DNA of 64,000 nt from Trissonchulus latispiculum (Eukaryota > Nematoda > Enoplea > Enoplida > Ironidae): contig JASAND010005550.1 of the NCBI GenBank assembly GCA_030248195.1, forward strand, positions 1-64,000. The letters are read 5' to 3'. Shown piece by piece: positions 1 through 9,449 of the stretch; within the stretch, counting starts at the first letter, position 1, and each line of letters opens with the position of its first letter. The translations under genes were made by a program, and so were the position numbers. A model generated the notes under the pieces. That model was not told the DNA's origin and did no database searches. It saw only the letters and a program-made list of their open reading frames with translations.

Positions 1-338
1 TAGTCTTTCAATGTTTGCTGCAAGTGACGTACTACCATCAACACATTTTGGTCATTTTAGATTCAGTTTAGCTTGAGTCGAAATTCTGCAATAAATACCA
101 AAATTTTCCGTATTAATATTAAAGCATTTAACTAAGTGAGAATAAACAAATATTTAGAATATTCGTTCATCGAGCTATTCGTTAAGTCTTCTTGAAATGT
201 ACACAACTATTCGTATATATGTAGTAATCCCAGAATTTCATATGTCAGAATTTCATTAGTCAGAAATTAACCTTTCAAACTTTCATTAGTCAGAATTTCA
301 TTAGTCAGAATTTAGGTTTTTGAAATAATATAAGTTGA

Positions 339-800
339 ACTTTCATTTGTCAGAATTTCATTAGTCAGAATTTCATTAGTCAGAATTTCATTTGTCAGAA
401 TTTTGCAAAAAAGCCATTTGATTTTCTTCCTGACGCAAAGTGTAACAAACTGGCTGATCTTGATGATAATTTTATAAAATGGTTTCTAGTCGACACAGAT
501 CTATGTGTTTTAGCTCTAACCACCAGCAACGAGCAAAGCTCTGTTTTCAAAAGAGTTCCCCAACAACTGGGCTGGTTCCGTATACCTTCATCTTACAGAC
601 AGGCAATAACGATAGGCTGTTTAGTTCGAATTTTAAAAGAATCGGAATGGCCAAGAGTACGTAATAACTGTTGGATTATGTACTCTTGCTATGGTGCAAA
701 TCATCAAGGGTCTTTCTGGGGAAGAGTTAAAAGCTGCAAAGGAGTTAATTTTAGTTCTGCTCTTCTCTACTCTACCCTACTTTATCGGGAAAGGCCCTAA
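339..800 (+). other. Stop-free frame inside the foldback element, unrecognised
   Basis: A frame of 153 sense codons runs from just after a TGA at 336-338 to a TAA at 798-800. It starts within the 15-bp repeats, which keep the frame open because the unit is a multiple of three, and passes through a non-repetitive core (about 415-705). The core reads like protein, with several tryptophans, cysteines and charged residues, but matches no family I recognise. The last third overlaps a MITE (707-799), so that part is probably not coding. There is no good initiating ATG; the first in-frame ATG is near the 3' end. It could be a captured exon fragment or chance. Confidence 0.25.
707..799. mobile_element. 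Small MITE of the GGGCCTTTTCAAG family
   Basis: The ends, AGGGTCTTTCTGGGG on the left and TATCGGGAAAGGCCCT on the right, with GAGTTAAAAG, GAGTTAATTTTAG and CTCTACTCTACC between them, match the family seen more fully at 47602-47759 and 55320-56036. It is inserted inside the foldback element. Confidence 0.55.
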
Positions 801-1169
801 GATTGTGCAGCAACATGCAAACGTTTGAAGAAACTAGGAAAATCAAATTCTGACTTACGAAATTCTGACTAATGAAATTCTGACTAATGAAATTCTGACT
901 AATGAAATTCTGACAAATGAAAGTTCAACTTATATTATTTCAAAATTTAAATTCTGACTAATGAAATTCTGACTAACGAAATTCTGACTAATGAAATTCT
1001 GACTAATACGATTCTGACTGATGAAAGTAGACGCCAACGCAGGCCCAGGTTCAACTGCAGAGACAAAAAATCATGAATCAGAATCAAATGCTGCTAAATT
1101 ATAAGATCCAGGCCCAAAATCCAACTATTGCAAATTTTACATTTGGCAAAAATTTTACTTCAAGCTCAA

Positions 1170-1312
1170 TTTTTGAGCCTGGAACCGGCCGGTTCCAAAT
1201 TCTACCGGTTCCGGTTCTGGTTCCGGTTCCGGTTCTAAAAATCCTTCCGGTTCGGTTCCGGTTCCGGTTCCAACCGGTTCTAGTGGAACCGGCCCCAGCT
1301 CTAGAATGGAGT
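1170..1312. repeat. Degenerate GGTTCC hexamer array
   Basis: Imperfect tandem copies of GGTTCC and CCGGTT run from about 1185 to 1300. They are one of several GC-rich arrays in the window based on accgg/cgggtt motifs (compare 2212-4101, 35466-36234 and 37350-37445). The overlapping open frame simply translates the hexamer and is not treated as a gene. Confidence 0.8.
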
Positions 1313-1387
1313 ACAGGTTAAACTAGTAGATAGGTATATCAATATAGATCAATACAAATGAAACCTGTAGTTTTCACTGGTTTACAG

Positions 1388-1740
1388 AGAGTAAGCTACT
1401 GGAGGGCACCTCTTCTTGGCATTGCATAACAGTGCTCCGCCCACAATACGCGAATGTTCCCCCGTTTGGTGGGTGGGGGGTAGCCAACACCCAATCAGAT
1501 TGCAGAGACCCCCTCCCCGTTTGGTGGGGGGGGGGGGGGTAGAGCAGAGGATTGCGGTATTTTTTGTTTAATTCGAAAATGGGTCCCCGTTTGGTGGGGG
1601 GATAGCCAAAAGAGGTCCCCGTTTGGAGGGGGAGGGTCGCCAACAGCCAATCAGATTCGTCCAATCTTAGCCTGACTTGGCAACCCTTCCCCCAAACGGC
1701 GACCCCCTTCTGCCGGCGTTGTTTCATTGCCAAAGGCATC
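1388..1740. mobile_element. Truncated copy of the CCCCGTTTGG foldback family
   Basis: The left end (about 1388-1470: GAGTAAGCTACTGGAGGG, then ACAATACGCGAATGTTCCCC) is closely related to the left arm of the complete element at 18669-19324. It is followed by five or so copies of a CCCCGTTTGGTGGGGG-type motif. The right inverted arm is not recognisable, so the copy looks truncated or diverged. The antisense open frame here follows from the G/C-rich repeats. Confidence 0.75.
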
Positions 1741-2058
1741 ACAGGATTATTGTTCATTTGAGCTAAATCCCAGGTTTTTACGGGTAACTAATTAGCTAAG
1801 CTGTCATTACTGTTTTAGCCTGTCTTTGTAGGCAGCCCGTTTTAGTTCTACTTTGCTTTCCGTTTGTGAAATTAATTGATAAAGGTTTGGATGCTCTCAC
1901 CAGCTTGGGGATGGCTCAATTTCGTAGCTCAGTTTTAGTCATAATATTTTCCGCTCAAAACTTTTTTGGAAATCCACCCTCAACGGCTGAACATATTGTG
2001 ACGGACGACACTACATACTCCTAACTTGATCATGGAACGAGACGTATGGAGTATGGAC

Positions 2059-2104
2059 CAGAGATGAAATCGGGTCAGTATTGCTTAACCCGGTCTCATC
2101 TCTG
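2059..2104. mobile_element. 46-bp hAT-like mini-element with 8-bp target duplication
   Basis: A 46-bp inverted repeat begins CAGAGATGA and ends TCATCTCTG; the arms pair at about 17 of 19 positions. It is flanked by GTATGGAC (2051-2058) and GTATGAAC (2105-2112), an 8-bp duplication with one mismatch. The CAGAGATG terminus and 8-bp duplication match hAT elements, and the inner cgggtca motif matches the ends of the neighbouring 1.9-kb element. Confidence 0.7.
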
Positions 2105-2211
2105 GTATGAACCAAAAATGCCACTATATATGTGAGATTACTTACAGTTTTATGTACCAATTTGTCCACCTAACAAGAATAGGCTGATCTCACTCAATTG
2201 CAGACACGCGT

Positions 2212-4101
2212 CAGAGATGGAACCGGGTCAGTTCGGGTCACTTTTTGGACCGGGTCACCGGGTCAAGAGCTTCGACCCGGTCTTGACCCGGTTTTCTGAA
2301 TTCACTACAAATTTTAGAAAATTTTGACTTACCAAGCTAAAATTTTAGCTTATAGTAGATTCGCCCAATGTGCGTCATACCCCAAAGTGCGTCACTCAGC
2401 CGTTTAAAGTTATCTGGTGCACTACAGAACGGAAGATATCCTAAAGTTTTTACATTTCTGAGCATGTCTATTCAACCTCTATGCAATGGTGTAAAAAATA
2501 TTTCCTAAAAATTTGTTGACCGTACACAATACTACAAAATTCAATATACTTTGAATAAAACACCCGTTGTCCGCCAAAGTTTAAGCAATGTCCCAAATTC
2601 AGTTTTATGCACCTAACAACCTTAATACCTAACAACTTTTAAAGTGTCAGCTATCAAATTGTTCGCTAGAATATGCTGATTCCAAAAATATAAACAATTC
2701 CTGATTTCGCCGTACTAGAACTGAGAAATTCCGATTTTGCTGAAACCACTGATCAGTGCCTAAAGTGCGTCGCTCTAAATTAACTTTTTGCGCAAATATC
2801 CCTAATGTGCGTTCGTATCTTTTACGTGTAAATTTGCTTCAAATAAATGCAAATACTGGCTCCATAACTTAACCTAAGACAAAAATAAGTGGAAAAACAC
2901 AATCATCGGAATAATTCTGAGCAATCTGACACCAAATTTTCTGTTTTTATGGCATTTTATTTTTTTAGTAAAAGTCGTTGTTTCGGGCTTTAAATCATAA
3001 AACTACATTTTATAAATTGTCAAAGCTTAATTTGCAACTCAAATTCGCTTGAAATAACACAGTAGTAGCATTTTAACAAATTTTTCGAAGAACACAGATT
3101 TTGTTGATTTTGATATATATTGTTTATGAACAAGCCAACTACCATATAAAAATTTTTCGTAGCATAAAATTGTAGGAAATGGAAGATATAACGTCTCAAA
3201 GTTTAGTTTTTTAATGCAAATCATAGGAGTTTTTAAATGACGCACTTTAAGACACGACCGACGCACTTTAGGGAACAATCCTTTGACAGCGAAAAACTGC
3301 ACTTTTTTGGCAAAAAATAGCTATAACTTACGGTATGCTCTATCTAAAACAGTCAAATTTTAAAGAAATGTAGAAGTAGATGTACTTGACACTTCTGTAA
3401 AGTTTCATTTCATAAGGTTTGATCTTTCAAAAGTTACAGTTTGTCAAAGTGAACACACTTTATGCGTGGACAAAAGGTGACGCAGATTGGGCGCATCTAC
3501 TATAAGTTTTTGTTCGATGTGCAATATTAAATTGCTTTTTTCTTATATTTGTCTTGAGCACTTTCATAGCTTGAGGTTATTTGAACCTGTCTGTCTCTGA
3601 CAGAATATATTGTTTAGCTTTATCAGTTTCATGACTTGTATGAATCTATTTAGAACTACACGTTTGTTGATTAATATATATTTTTACAACCAAGTTTAAC
3701 GTTGAAGGTATATATGTGAACAATTTACGCAATACAGAATAAAAACCAAATTTTTAAAGTACTGTTTTTGGTAGTGTTTTTGGTCAAGTGCTCGTGAAAG
3801 AGAGATTAGACCCTACAAAATTTCGCATACGGATAAACGATTGATTTTGCCAACTCATTTCTGCATTAACTTAGAAAATGCTTATTAAATATATACTTTT
3901 CAAAAAACCGAGATTAAACATATGTCACAGTTATTATTTTCCGTGTGGTGATGGAACATGGAAGCCAAAAATTTAGCGTTTTTAGGCAAAATCAAAAATT
4001 TTTTGCAGATTTTTGAATTTTCAGATAAACCGGGTCACTGCACTGGTTCACCGGGTCAGGGCTCAACCGGGTCAAACCTAAGTGACCCGGTTCCATCACT
4101 G
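2212..4101. mobile_element. Non-autonomous hAT-like transposon
   Basis: Terminal inverted repeats are CAGAGATGGAACCGGGTCA at the left and the complement of CAGTGATGGAACCGGGTCA at the right. A perfect 8-bp target duplication ACACGCGT lies at 2204-2211 and 4102-4109. The CAGNGATGG terminus and 8-bp duplication are hallmarks of the hAT superfamily. Both subterminal regions (2212-2300 and 4028-4101) carry several copies of a gacccgg/accgggtca motif, likely transposase-binding repeats. No transposase frame is visible, and much of the interior is occupied by a second nested element (2353-3502). Confidence 0.85.
2353..3502. mobile_element. Nested TA-flanked inverted-repeat element
   Basis: Termini TAGTAGATTCGCCCAATG (left) and the complement of TAGTAGATGCGCCCAATC (right) form inverted repeats of about 28 bp, flanked by TA at 2351-2352 and 3503-3504 as in Tc1/mariner-type insertions. 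Internally the motif taaagtgcgtc recurs in forward orientation in the left half (about 2386, 2761, 2803) and in reverse in the right half (about 3239, 3259, 3465). An 87-codon antisense frame (3039-3302) was not recognised as transposase. Confidence 0.75.
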
Positions 4102-4109
4102 ACACGCGT

Positions 4110-6200
4110 GCTCCTGTTACTGAGTTTTTACCAGCAGATGCTTTCATTGATAATCTAATGGAAAGCCTGAGGCTAGCCTGCGTAACTGGCGGAGTGATAA
4201 AGCTCAGAAAGCGATAGTTCCGAAAGAAATTACTTGAAATTCGGGCAATCATCAGCAGTCAAATCCGTTTATTTCAAGTGAACCCAGTTAATCGAAGATG
4301 CTTTAATGTAAAACCGGTTAATCGTTTTAATTAACCATTTCTTTCAAATCGACCAATTTGTCGTATATGCCAACGGCAAGTACATCCGAGATTCTGAGTA
4401 CACCAAAGACTATCCTTATGTCCAATTACTTGTTTGTCAAAATCAGTCTTAAAATCAGCTTGATCTAAGCCAGAACGGATCAATACCTATATATAATCTA
4501 TACAACCTGTAAAATATATAGACTTGGAAACTTCCCATATAGAATTCGTGAGATTTCATTTATTTCAAATTAAACTGATTCCATTCAGTCAAAATACGGT
4601 GCAAGTCAATTACACATTGCATTAGCAACATTATTACACAGAATTAAAATTGCAGTTTTACACTTACATAGTCTAAAAAACTACTACCGCTAAAACTGTA
4701 CAACTTATTAACTATACAATATTAATATCCAATGCACAGCACTAGGGTTGAATGAAACATTCACAATATACAAAACTAACACAGAAACGTTTTTTCAAGT
4801 ATCGCAAGATTAAAAATTTGGTGAAAATGTTAAAAAATTTCTATAAAAGTGTTAAAAAGCACGAAAACAAGACATTTAAGAAAGTGTCAACTACTTTCAG
4901 CTGCATGAATATCAGCACTTTTCTGAATTTTGGTACAACATTTTAACAATTCGGTATCTTATTTATAATAATTAATAAATTAATTACTCTATTAATTACA
5001 AAAAGGTTTAGAACGACACTAAACTGTAGAGAATACCCACAAAAAATAATATCAGTATAATTCTGTAGGACAAAAACATAGCTGCTCTTAAAAACCCTGT
5101 AACACCAAAAAACAAACTATACCAAAACAGCACAGGACATGACACAATATGCAAATAAGCTCAATCAATTTGTGACTATTAATACATGGACCGCTATATA
5201 CTAGACTTTTAAAATTTAAAATTAAAATTAACAGTAAATAACTATTGAATTGTACTTTTAATCATTAGATTCCGTTTTTGTCGATATTAAAGCATCAGAA
5301 TAGACCATAAGTAGAAAATAACATTTAAATATAAAGAAATGGCACATTTTAAGACGAAAAATAGCGTAAATGTTAAAAAGGTTTTAAATCTACGGGAACA
5401 TTAACAAAAATATGGATAAATAAGTAGCTAATATGACCCTGTTTATATGTTTTAAATATTTTCTTAAACATAAACCTAAATACATATATCGAATTATTAA
5501 GCTCGAAAATAACACAATTATACAAACTCAGAGCAAAGATTCTGTACGTTACACAAGCTGATAAACTTTACAATTAATTAAAATATTAATCAATAATATC
5601 AATTAACAGTTATAAACCTGAGTTCTATAAACAGAAAGTATAGTTCGGCTATAAATGGGAAGCTGAAATCCGTTGCAAATTAATTAGAAAGAAAATTTTG
5701 TAATTTATACCTAGAAAGTTTTGTAATTCTTATTAAATTTACCAAATTTTATTAAATTAAACTTTAAAGCTGAAATTTTATCTTTCTTAACTTCACTCAG
5801 TATATTACAATTTGCAACCGAATTCAGCTTCGTGCTTGCAGGGTTCCTTTTGACAAGCCAGTCAAAATCGGGAAAATTTTGTGAAAATTACAAGAATCAT
5901 TAAAATTTAAATCCAAAATCACGAATTTGTCTGACTTCTCAAAAAACACTCCATATACATATAATATCACACTAAACATTACATCACAACACAACCGCTT
6001 GGGCCGCCAAATATCAAACAGAAAACAGTTCGTTTCAAAAAAGGTCTCCAAAAATTCACGAAATTTAGATATCATGTTTCAAACAAACTTCCAAAAGCAC
6101 AAAGCACAAAGCACAAGTCTATTGGACCCTTTCAGTCGAATCAACAGATCAATGCAACTTCTGTTCAAAGAGGTCGAGTAAAGTAATGAGTCAACTCGAA
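4110..6200. other. Gene-free AT-rich stretch
   Basis: No open frame longer than about 86 codons and no recognisable domain or RNA gene. It contains the 3' flank of the Frizzled gene; the nearest antisense AATAAA is at 5748-5753, about 0.5 kb past the stop codon, and is a possible poly(A) signal. A G-rich run lies at 6205-6265, directly beyond the Frizzled stop codon. Confidence 0.6.
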
Positions 6201-6269
6201 ACAGTGGGTCAGGGGGGGGGGGCGGTATCATAAGTCAAAAGTTACAGCGGGGAGGGGGAAGGGGGCGTA

Positions 6270-8060
6270 TCAAACATGACTCAGGGGATAGTGTTTGTTG
6301 TAGGCGGAGCTAACGTCAGTATGCGACCGTACGGCAATGATGGCTTCTGTGGGCTGGTAGATAGGCTGCGCCTCCGTGCTGCAGCACGCACAGCCGCACA
6401 GGCGCCGGTAGAACCGTTGCCAGGAGTCCAGGGTTTTCCGGGACCATATCCACATCCCGGAAGTGACGCCCACCACCAGAAGCATGAGGTATTTCAGCAT
6501 AAAGATGGAGTGCTGTGGTTTAAAGCGCTGCGCTAGACAGTTGCTGCAGGTCACTGACATCTCCCACACAGTTCGGTAGTGCTGTTCATAGAAGTAGCAG
6601 GCAATGACAATGGTGGCAGGGACCGTATACAAGACGGAAAAAATGCCGATCCTCACCATCAGCACTTCCAGCTTGTCGATACGGTTTTTGCCCTGCTGTT
6701 TGACCACGTGACGAATTCTAAATAGGGAGACGAACCCTGCGAACAGAAACAGGGACCCGAGGACCAGGTACCCGAACAGGGGGGCCAGCACAAACCACCT
6801 CAGCGTCCCAATGTCCGTATTTCCGACAAAACAAATTCCGGAAACCGGATCTCCGTCCACAGCCGACATGGCCAGGATTACGACCGTTTTCAGGGACGGT
6901 ATAAACCAGGCGGCCAGATGGAAATACTGAGAGTATTTCACGATGGCCTCCGTGGACCATTTCAGGCCTGCGGCCAGAAACCAGGTTAGGGTCAGGACCA
7001 CCCACCACACAGAACTGGCCATCCCAAACAGGTAGATCAGCAGAAAAACGACCGTACAAACGGCCGAATTTGTGGTTCCGGTCCGGGCAATACCCAGCCG
7101 GGCGTCACAGGCCACTTCTTGATGACCATAGGCCAGTCGGATGATGTAGCCAATGGACATCATGAAGTAGCAGAGGGATAGGAAAACGATCGATCTCTCA
7201 GGGTATCGGAATCGGTCGATATCGATTAGGAAGGTGAGGACGGTAATCAGAGTTGAGATACAGCAAAGGATGGACCACATCCCGATCCAGAAATCGCCAA
7301 ACCGGCGCTCGTCATCCGTAAAGTAGGCACTGTAGCAGGGATTGGCGCAGTTGGAAACGTTGCCCACGAACAGCCGCTTGTGCGGATGGTAGTCGGACGG
7401 AACGGGCCGGAACGGGTCTCGACACTGACACTGACACAGCCCATAGGGGTGCAGGCTGCCTCCGGCGTTGGTCGGATATGCAAATGAGCTTCCGTCTTCC
7501 TCGGTTACGTCTACTCTATCGCCAACCGGCCCGGGCCTGGCCGGTTGGGGGGCCGGACCCCGGCCCCCTGACCCCTGCGAGCCCAGCTGGGATTGCGGGG
7601 GCTCCATGCACAGAGGGGCTTCCCCACTGACCGGGAATTGGTCACAGTTCATTTTATCCGGCCACTGGAACCCATAGGTTTTCATGATGGGGGCGCAGCC
7701 CTTCATGGCATGAAGGCAAACGGACCGGCAGGGGGGCAGGGCCTTTTCGTAGTTGTCCAGACAAACGGGCGTGTACAGGCTGCAGAGGAAAAATCCCAAC
7801 ATCGCGCTGCAGTTGATCTTGACCAGGGGCCAGAACTGGTTCACCTCCAGGCCCGCTTCTTCCTGCGTTGATTGGAGGAAAAAGTTGGGCATTCGAGTTC
7901 GATTGTAGAGGTTTAGGGATTTGCACATACTGAGGGTCAGCGGTTCGCAGCGTCCGTTTTCGTTCATCGCTGCCAGGTGGTCTTCGAAACTGGGCAGGCC
8001 CGATACCAGCATTATGCAAATTAGGCAAAACCAAATCTGGCTGAACCGGCTGCGGTTCAT
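6270..8060 (-). CDS. fz: Frizzled family Wnt receptor, intronless coding region
   Basis: Seven-pass receptor for Wnt ligands at the plasma membrane, signalling through Dishevelled. The ATG at 8058-8060 gives 596 residues; an upstream in-frame TTG is not used because this ATG starts a signal peptide (MNRSRFSQIWFCLICIMLVSG). The cysteine-rich Wnt-binding domain (about 38-151) has all ten cysteines (38, 46, 84, 93, 100, 111, 115, 122, 139, 151) and the motifs MPN, PLV, FFLCS and PCRSVC. The histidine usual in the MPN...QE segment is absent. A Gly/Pro-rich linker follows, then seven membrane segments from about 257 to 541, with DRFRYPERS after TM1 and IPSLKTV in TM4-5. The tail has the Dishevelled-binding KTxxxW motif (KTLDSW, 542-547) and ends LSHV, a class I PDZ-ligand pattern. 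Which Frizzled subfamily it belongs to is not decided. Confidence 0.97.
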   Translation of the reverse strand: MNRSRFSQIWFCLICIMLVSGLPSFEDHLAAMNENGRCEPLTLSMCKSLNLYNRTRMPNFFLQSTQEEAGLEVNQFWPLVKINCSAMLGFFLCSLYTPVCLDNYEKALPPCRSVCLHAMKGCAPIMKTYGFQWPDKMNCDQFPVSGEAPLCMEPPQSQLGSQGSGGRGPAPQPARPGPVGDRVDVTEEDGSSFAYPTNAGGSLHPYGLCQCQCRDPFRPVPSDYHPHKRLFVGNVSNCANPCYSAYFTDDERRFGDFWIGMWSILCCISTLITVLTFLIDIDRFRYPERSIVFLSLCYFMMSIGYIIRLAYGHQEVACDARLGIARTGTTNSAVCTVVFLLIYLFGMASSVWWVVLTLTWFLAAGLKWSTEAIVKYSQYFHLAAWFIPSLKTVVILAMSAVDGDPVSGICFVGNTDIGTLRWFVLAPLFGYLVLGSLFLFAGFVSLFRIRHVVKQQGKNRIDKLEVLMVRIGIFSVLYTVPATIVIACYFYEQHYRTVWEMSVTCSNCLAQRFKPQHSIFMLKYLMLLVVGVTSGMWIWSRKTLDSWQRFYRRLCGCACCSTEAQPIYQPTEAIIAVRSHTDVSSAYNKHYPLSHV

Positions 8061-8118
8061 GGTTGGATCGAGAGAGTTAGGCAAAAGATTGATTGAGTTC
8101 TGCTACGGTTGGTAGGAA

Positions 8119-8130
8119 TCTGAAACAAAA
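8119..8130 (-). promoter_or_regulatory. Likely 3' splice acceptor upstream of the Frizzled ATG
   Basis: On the minus strand CTTTTGTTTCAG precedes the Frizzled start codon by about 60 bases, a good pyrimidine tract plus AG. It suggests that the first exon is untranslated and lies further upstream, or that a trans-spliced leader joins here. Inferred from consensus only. Confidence 0.5.
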
Positions 8131-8365
8131 GCAATATATATTAAATAATAATATTAATTATTATTTTAAGTAATAGTTAGATTAATTAAATAAATTTTAA
8201 GTCACATAGCTTCACTTAAAGGATATTGTTATAGCTGGAAAAAATTGTTCCATTATGGTTAAGCTACGGTTAAAAATTATTGAAGAGTAAAATGGATCAA
8301 TTGGGCAAAATTTAGCAGTAAGATTCACTTAATGATTATGCCCGAAAAATTGGATTAAAAAATTT

Positions 8366-8445
8366 TGGCTCGGGTGGGATCGAACCAACAACCTTAAAAC
8401 TGGAAAAGATTCTGGCGATTAAGCAACTGCTTAGCCAGTGGATAC
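8366..8445 (-). repeat. tRNA-derived SINE-like copy or tRNA pseudogene
   Basis: On the minus strand an A-box match (TGGCTAAGCAGTT, 8425-8437) is followed by a B-box match (GGTTCGATCC, 8377-8386) at tRNA-like spacing. The flanking acceptor stem does not pair, so it is not a functional tRNA. It is one of at least eight such copies in the window. Confidence 0.6.
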
Positions 8446-9377
8446 AGGCAGATAATAATTAAGCCAAAGATTAAATCAGACAATGCTGGTGCGGATTCAT
8501 GAAGAAATATGCAAATGAGCTGGGCAAATATTTTTGTTATATTTTGTGAAAATAAAATTTTAATTTACGATTTACGCGGTATGGAACAAAGCCAGTCAAG
8601 AAGAATTTTAACTGGCATTTATGTATATATAGTACAAATATTTATATACATTGTTGAGCTTATATAAAGTTAGTAATTCATGTCATAGAATAATTAGAAA
8701 GTTGTGTAAAAATTCCACTCAATGTTTTGCATTTATTACATAAATTTAAAAAGCTTAAAAATCAGTTTTTGTCAAAAAGCTCCAATGTTTTGCTAAAGGC
8801 CATAATTTAGGTGTGAATCTATCAGAGAACAAGAGAACACTAAATTTTGCTGGTATCATTGGGAAGAAAGGTTTGCGATTTTTGACAGCCGTTTGTCACA
8901 AACCCCGATCGTTTGACAAAAACATCAGAATTTATGAACATTAATTTATCACCAGACCCGATTTTTTACCCACATTTCTTGTCTAAAGGTTCAGGAAAAA
9001 TGTCTAAATTCGACCTGCAGAAAGTAATTTATGCGCTGCAAAAGCCCCTTCTAAAGTTGTCAGGTTACATGCTGTTTTTGTCGACAAAAAGTCTGCAAAA
9101 CTTAGCCGACAATAGGGTGCTTTTTTCTAAAAGTTGTGCCTAGAAGTTTGGGGCGAAATATTAATTGGAGCAAATTAAATTTAAGTTTTGCTAAAACACA
9201 ATATTGGAACAAAGAATATGTATTTATATACCTAAAAGAATAAATGATTTTGAAAAAATTTAGTTAATCTAAGTACAGTGTGCGTTTCTATGTAGTAGTG
9301 TCTTCTGAAACGTCTAACACAGCACACGAGAAAAAGCTTATGGTTTTGTTGAGAAAATTAGAAACGGAAATTCTTTC

Positions 9378-9447
9378 CGGTTCCGGGATTCGAAGCCACA
9401 ACCGTTGGCGTTGTTTGCCGACAGCCAACCAACTGAGCTACGGCTGA
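9378..9447 (-). repeat. tRNA-derived SINE-like copy or tRNA pseudogene
   Basis: On the minus strand TAGCTCAGTTGG (9429-9440) is a perfect A box, and TTCGAATCCC (9384-9393) forms the B box. The anticodon-like loop lacks the invariant T33 and the T stem has a mismatch, so a working tRNA is unlikely. Confidence 0.65.
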
Positions 9448-9449
9448 AA

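Larger units (their letters stand above)
236..1027. mobile_element. Foldback element with 15-bp tandem repeats in inverted arms
   Basis: The left arm (about 236-415) consists of tandem copies of a 15-bp unit containing TCAGAATTTCATTAG. The right arm (about 843-1027) carries the same unit in reverse complement. Each arm is interrupted by the same spacer, AATATAAGTTGAACTTTC, at about 327-344 and in inverse form at about 922-939, so the arms pair as one long stem. The interior (416-842) holds a long open frame and a small MITE. This layout, long inverted repeats made of short tandem repeats around a unique core, is typical of foldback elements. I saw no convincing target duplication. Confidence 0.8.

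Noticed and set aside
1374..1757. 127-codon antisense frame
   Set aside because: It is encoded by the G/C-run modules of a foldback family; its content is repeated PPP and GRG.
8061..8084. Upstream extension of the Frizzled frame
   Set aside because: It starts at TTG, not ATG, and would bury the signal peptide behind eight residues.
8366..8445. Functional tRNA gene
   Set aside because: A and B boxes are present but the acceptor and T stems do not pair; the same holds for the other tRNA-like copies.
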